Shown in pieces: positions 5,209 to 5,266 of a stretch of DNA of 5,266 nucleotides. The translations under genes were made by a program, and so were the position numbers. Under the pieces are notes generated by a model. That model saw only the letters and a program-made list of their open reading frames with translations. It ran no database searches and had not been told where the DNA came from. Within the stretch, counting starts at the first letter, position 1, and each line of letters starts with the position of its first letter. The DNA is from Lentisphaerota bacterium (lineage in GTDB: Bacteria; Verrucomicrobiota; Lentisphaeria; Oligosphaerales; PUNB01), in NCBI GenBank assembly GCA_003552565.1, contig PUNB01000141.1, positions 1 through 5,266 of the forward strand, given 5' to 3'.

Positions 5209-5266
5209 TTATTTTCAGCAGGAGAAAACTATGACGTATCGGATGCTACAGATAATGGACAGGTCA
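5153..5266 (+). CDS. Partial frame resembling a secreted beta-domain protein (runs off right edge)
   Basis: From the codon GAT at 5155 the plus strand reads DYEGRLVRIEDLYFEES, then GLFSAGENYDVSDATDNGQV up to the edge. The pattern of GxLVRIE followed by a Gly-Phe turn, an NYxVSD block and a Gly near the end recalls beta-rich (OB-like) repeats in secreted lamin-tail, nuclease or surface proteins. This is recognition by pattern only. The same frame stays open upstream to 4744, but its translation before about 5110 (FRCGFPCFFQNGCNHFFG and similar) is not protein-like and has no signal peptide, so I place the fragment's left limit only roughly. AGGAG at 5220-5224 precedes an ATG at 5231 in a different frame (MTYRMLQIMDRS), a competing start. 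Either the right neighbour begins at 5231 or this frame is an internal gene remnant. Confidence 0.3.
   Translation, partial: MITKAGWSVLKISTLKSPVYFQQEKTMTYRMLQIMDRS

Overview
The window looks like a piece of a bacterial chromosome, moderately GC-rich. All four confidently identified genes lie on the minus strand. Reading in their direction (right to left) they are: an aldo/keto reductase with two C-terminal 4Fe-4S motifs, a 100-residue phasin-like protein, a UbiB/AarF/ABC1-family kinase-like protein, and queA (queuosine tRNA modification). The Fe-S aldo/keto reductase, and a short phasin next to a UbiB-family gene, would fit an anaerobic or facultative bacterium of the Desulfuromonadota/deltaproteobacterial type. 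That placement is inference from gene content; there is no rRNA or other marker to confirm it.

Layout. Bases 1-115 hold a degenerate tandem array of 14-15 bp units that starts before the window and ends in a small GC-rich hairpin. A second perfect hairpin (126-148) overlaps the queA stop codon. queA (145-1176) and the UbiB-family gene (1184-2857) are separated by only 7 bp and probably form an operon. The 249 bp between the UbiB gene and the phasin gene (3107-3409) hold a terminator-like hairpin just after phasin and a 43-bp interrupted palindrome. The 252 bp between phasin and the reductase (3662-4684) hold a large stem-loop with two competing left arms and a U-rich tail in the reductase direction. 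Upstream of the reductase, 4753-4803 carries a perfect 20-bp palindrome set among repeats of a GTCTCG-containing motif.

The right end (about 4939-5266) is the least ordinary part. A convincing C-terminal coding fragment on the minus strand (4939-5208) has no start codon and no open upstream extension. It overlaps, in exact antisense codon register, a plus-strand frame running off the window whose last 35 or so residues look like a secreted beta-rich domain. This may be a junction of gene remnants in an accessory region; the window ends too soon to settle it.

No tRNA, rRNA, CRISPR array or complete insertion sequence was seen. I find no convincing new multi-gene system. The points most worth a second look are the structured intergenic regions and the right-end junction.
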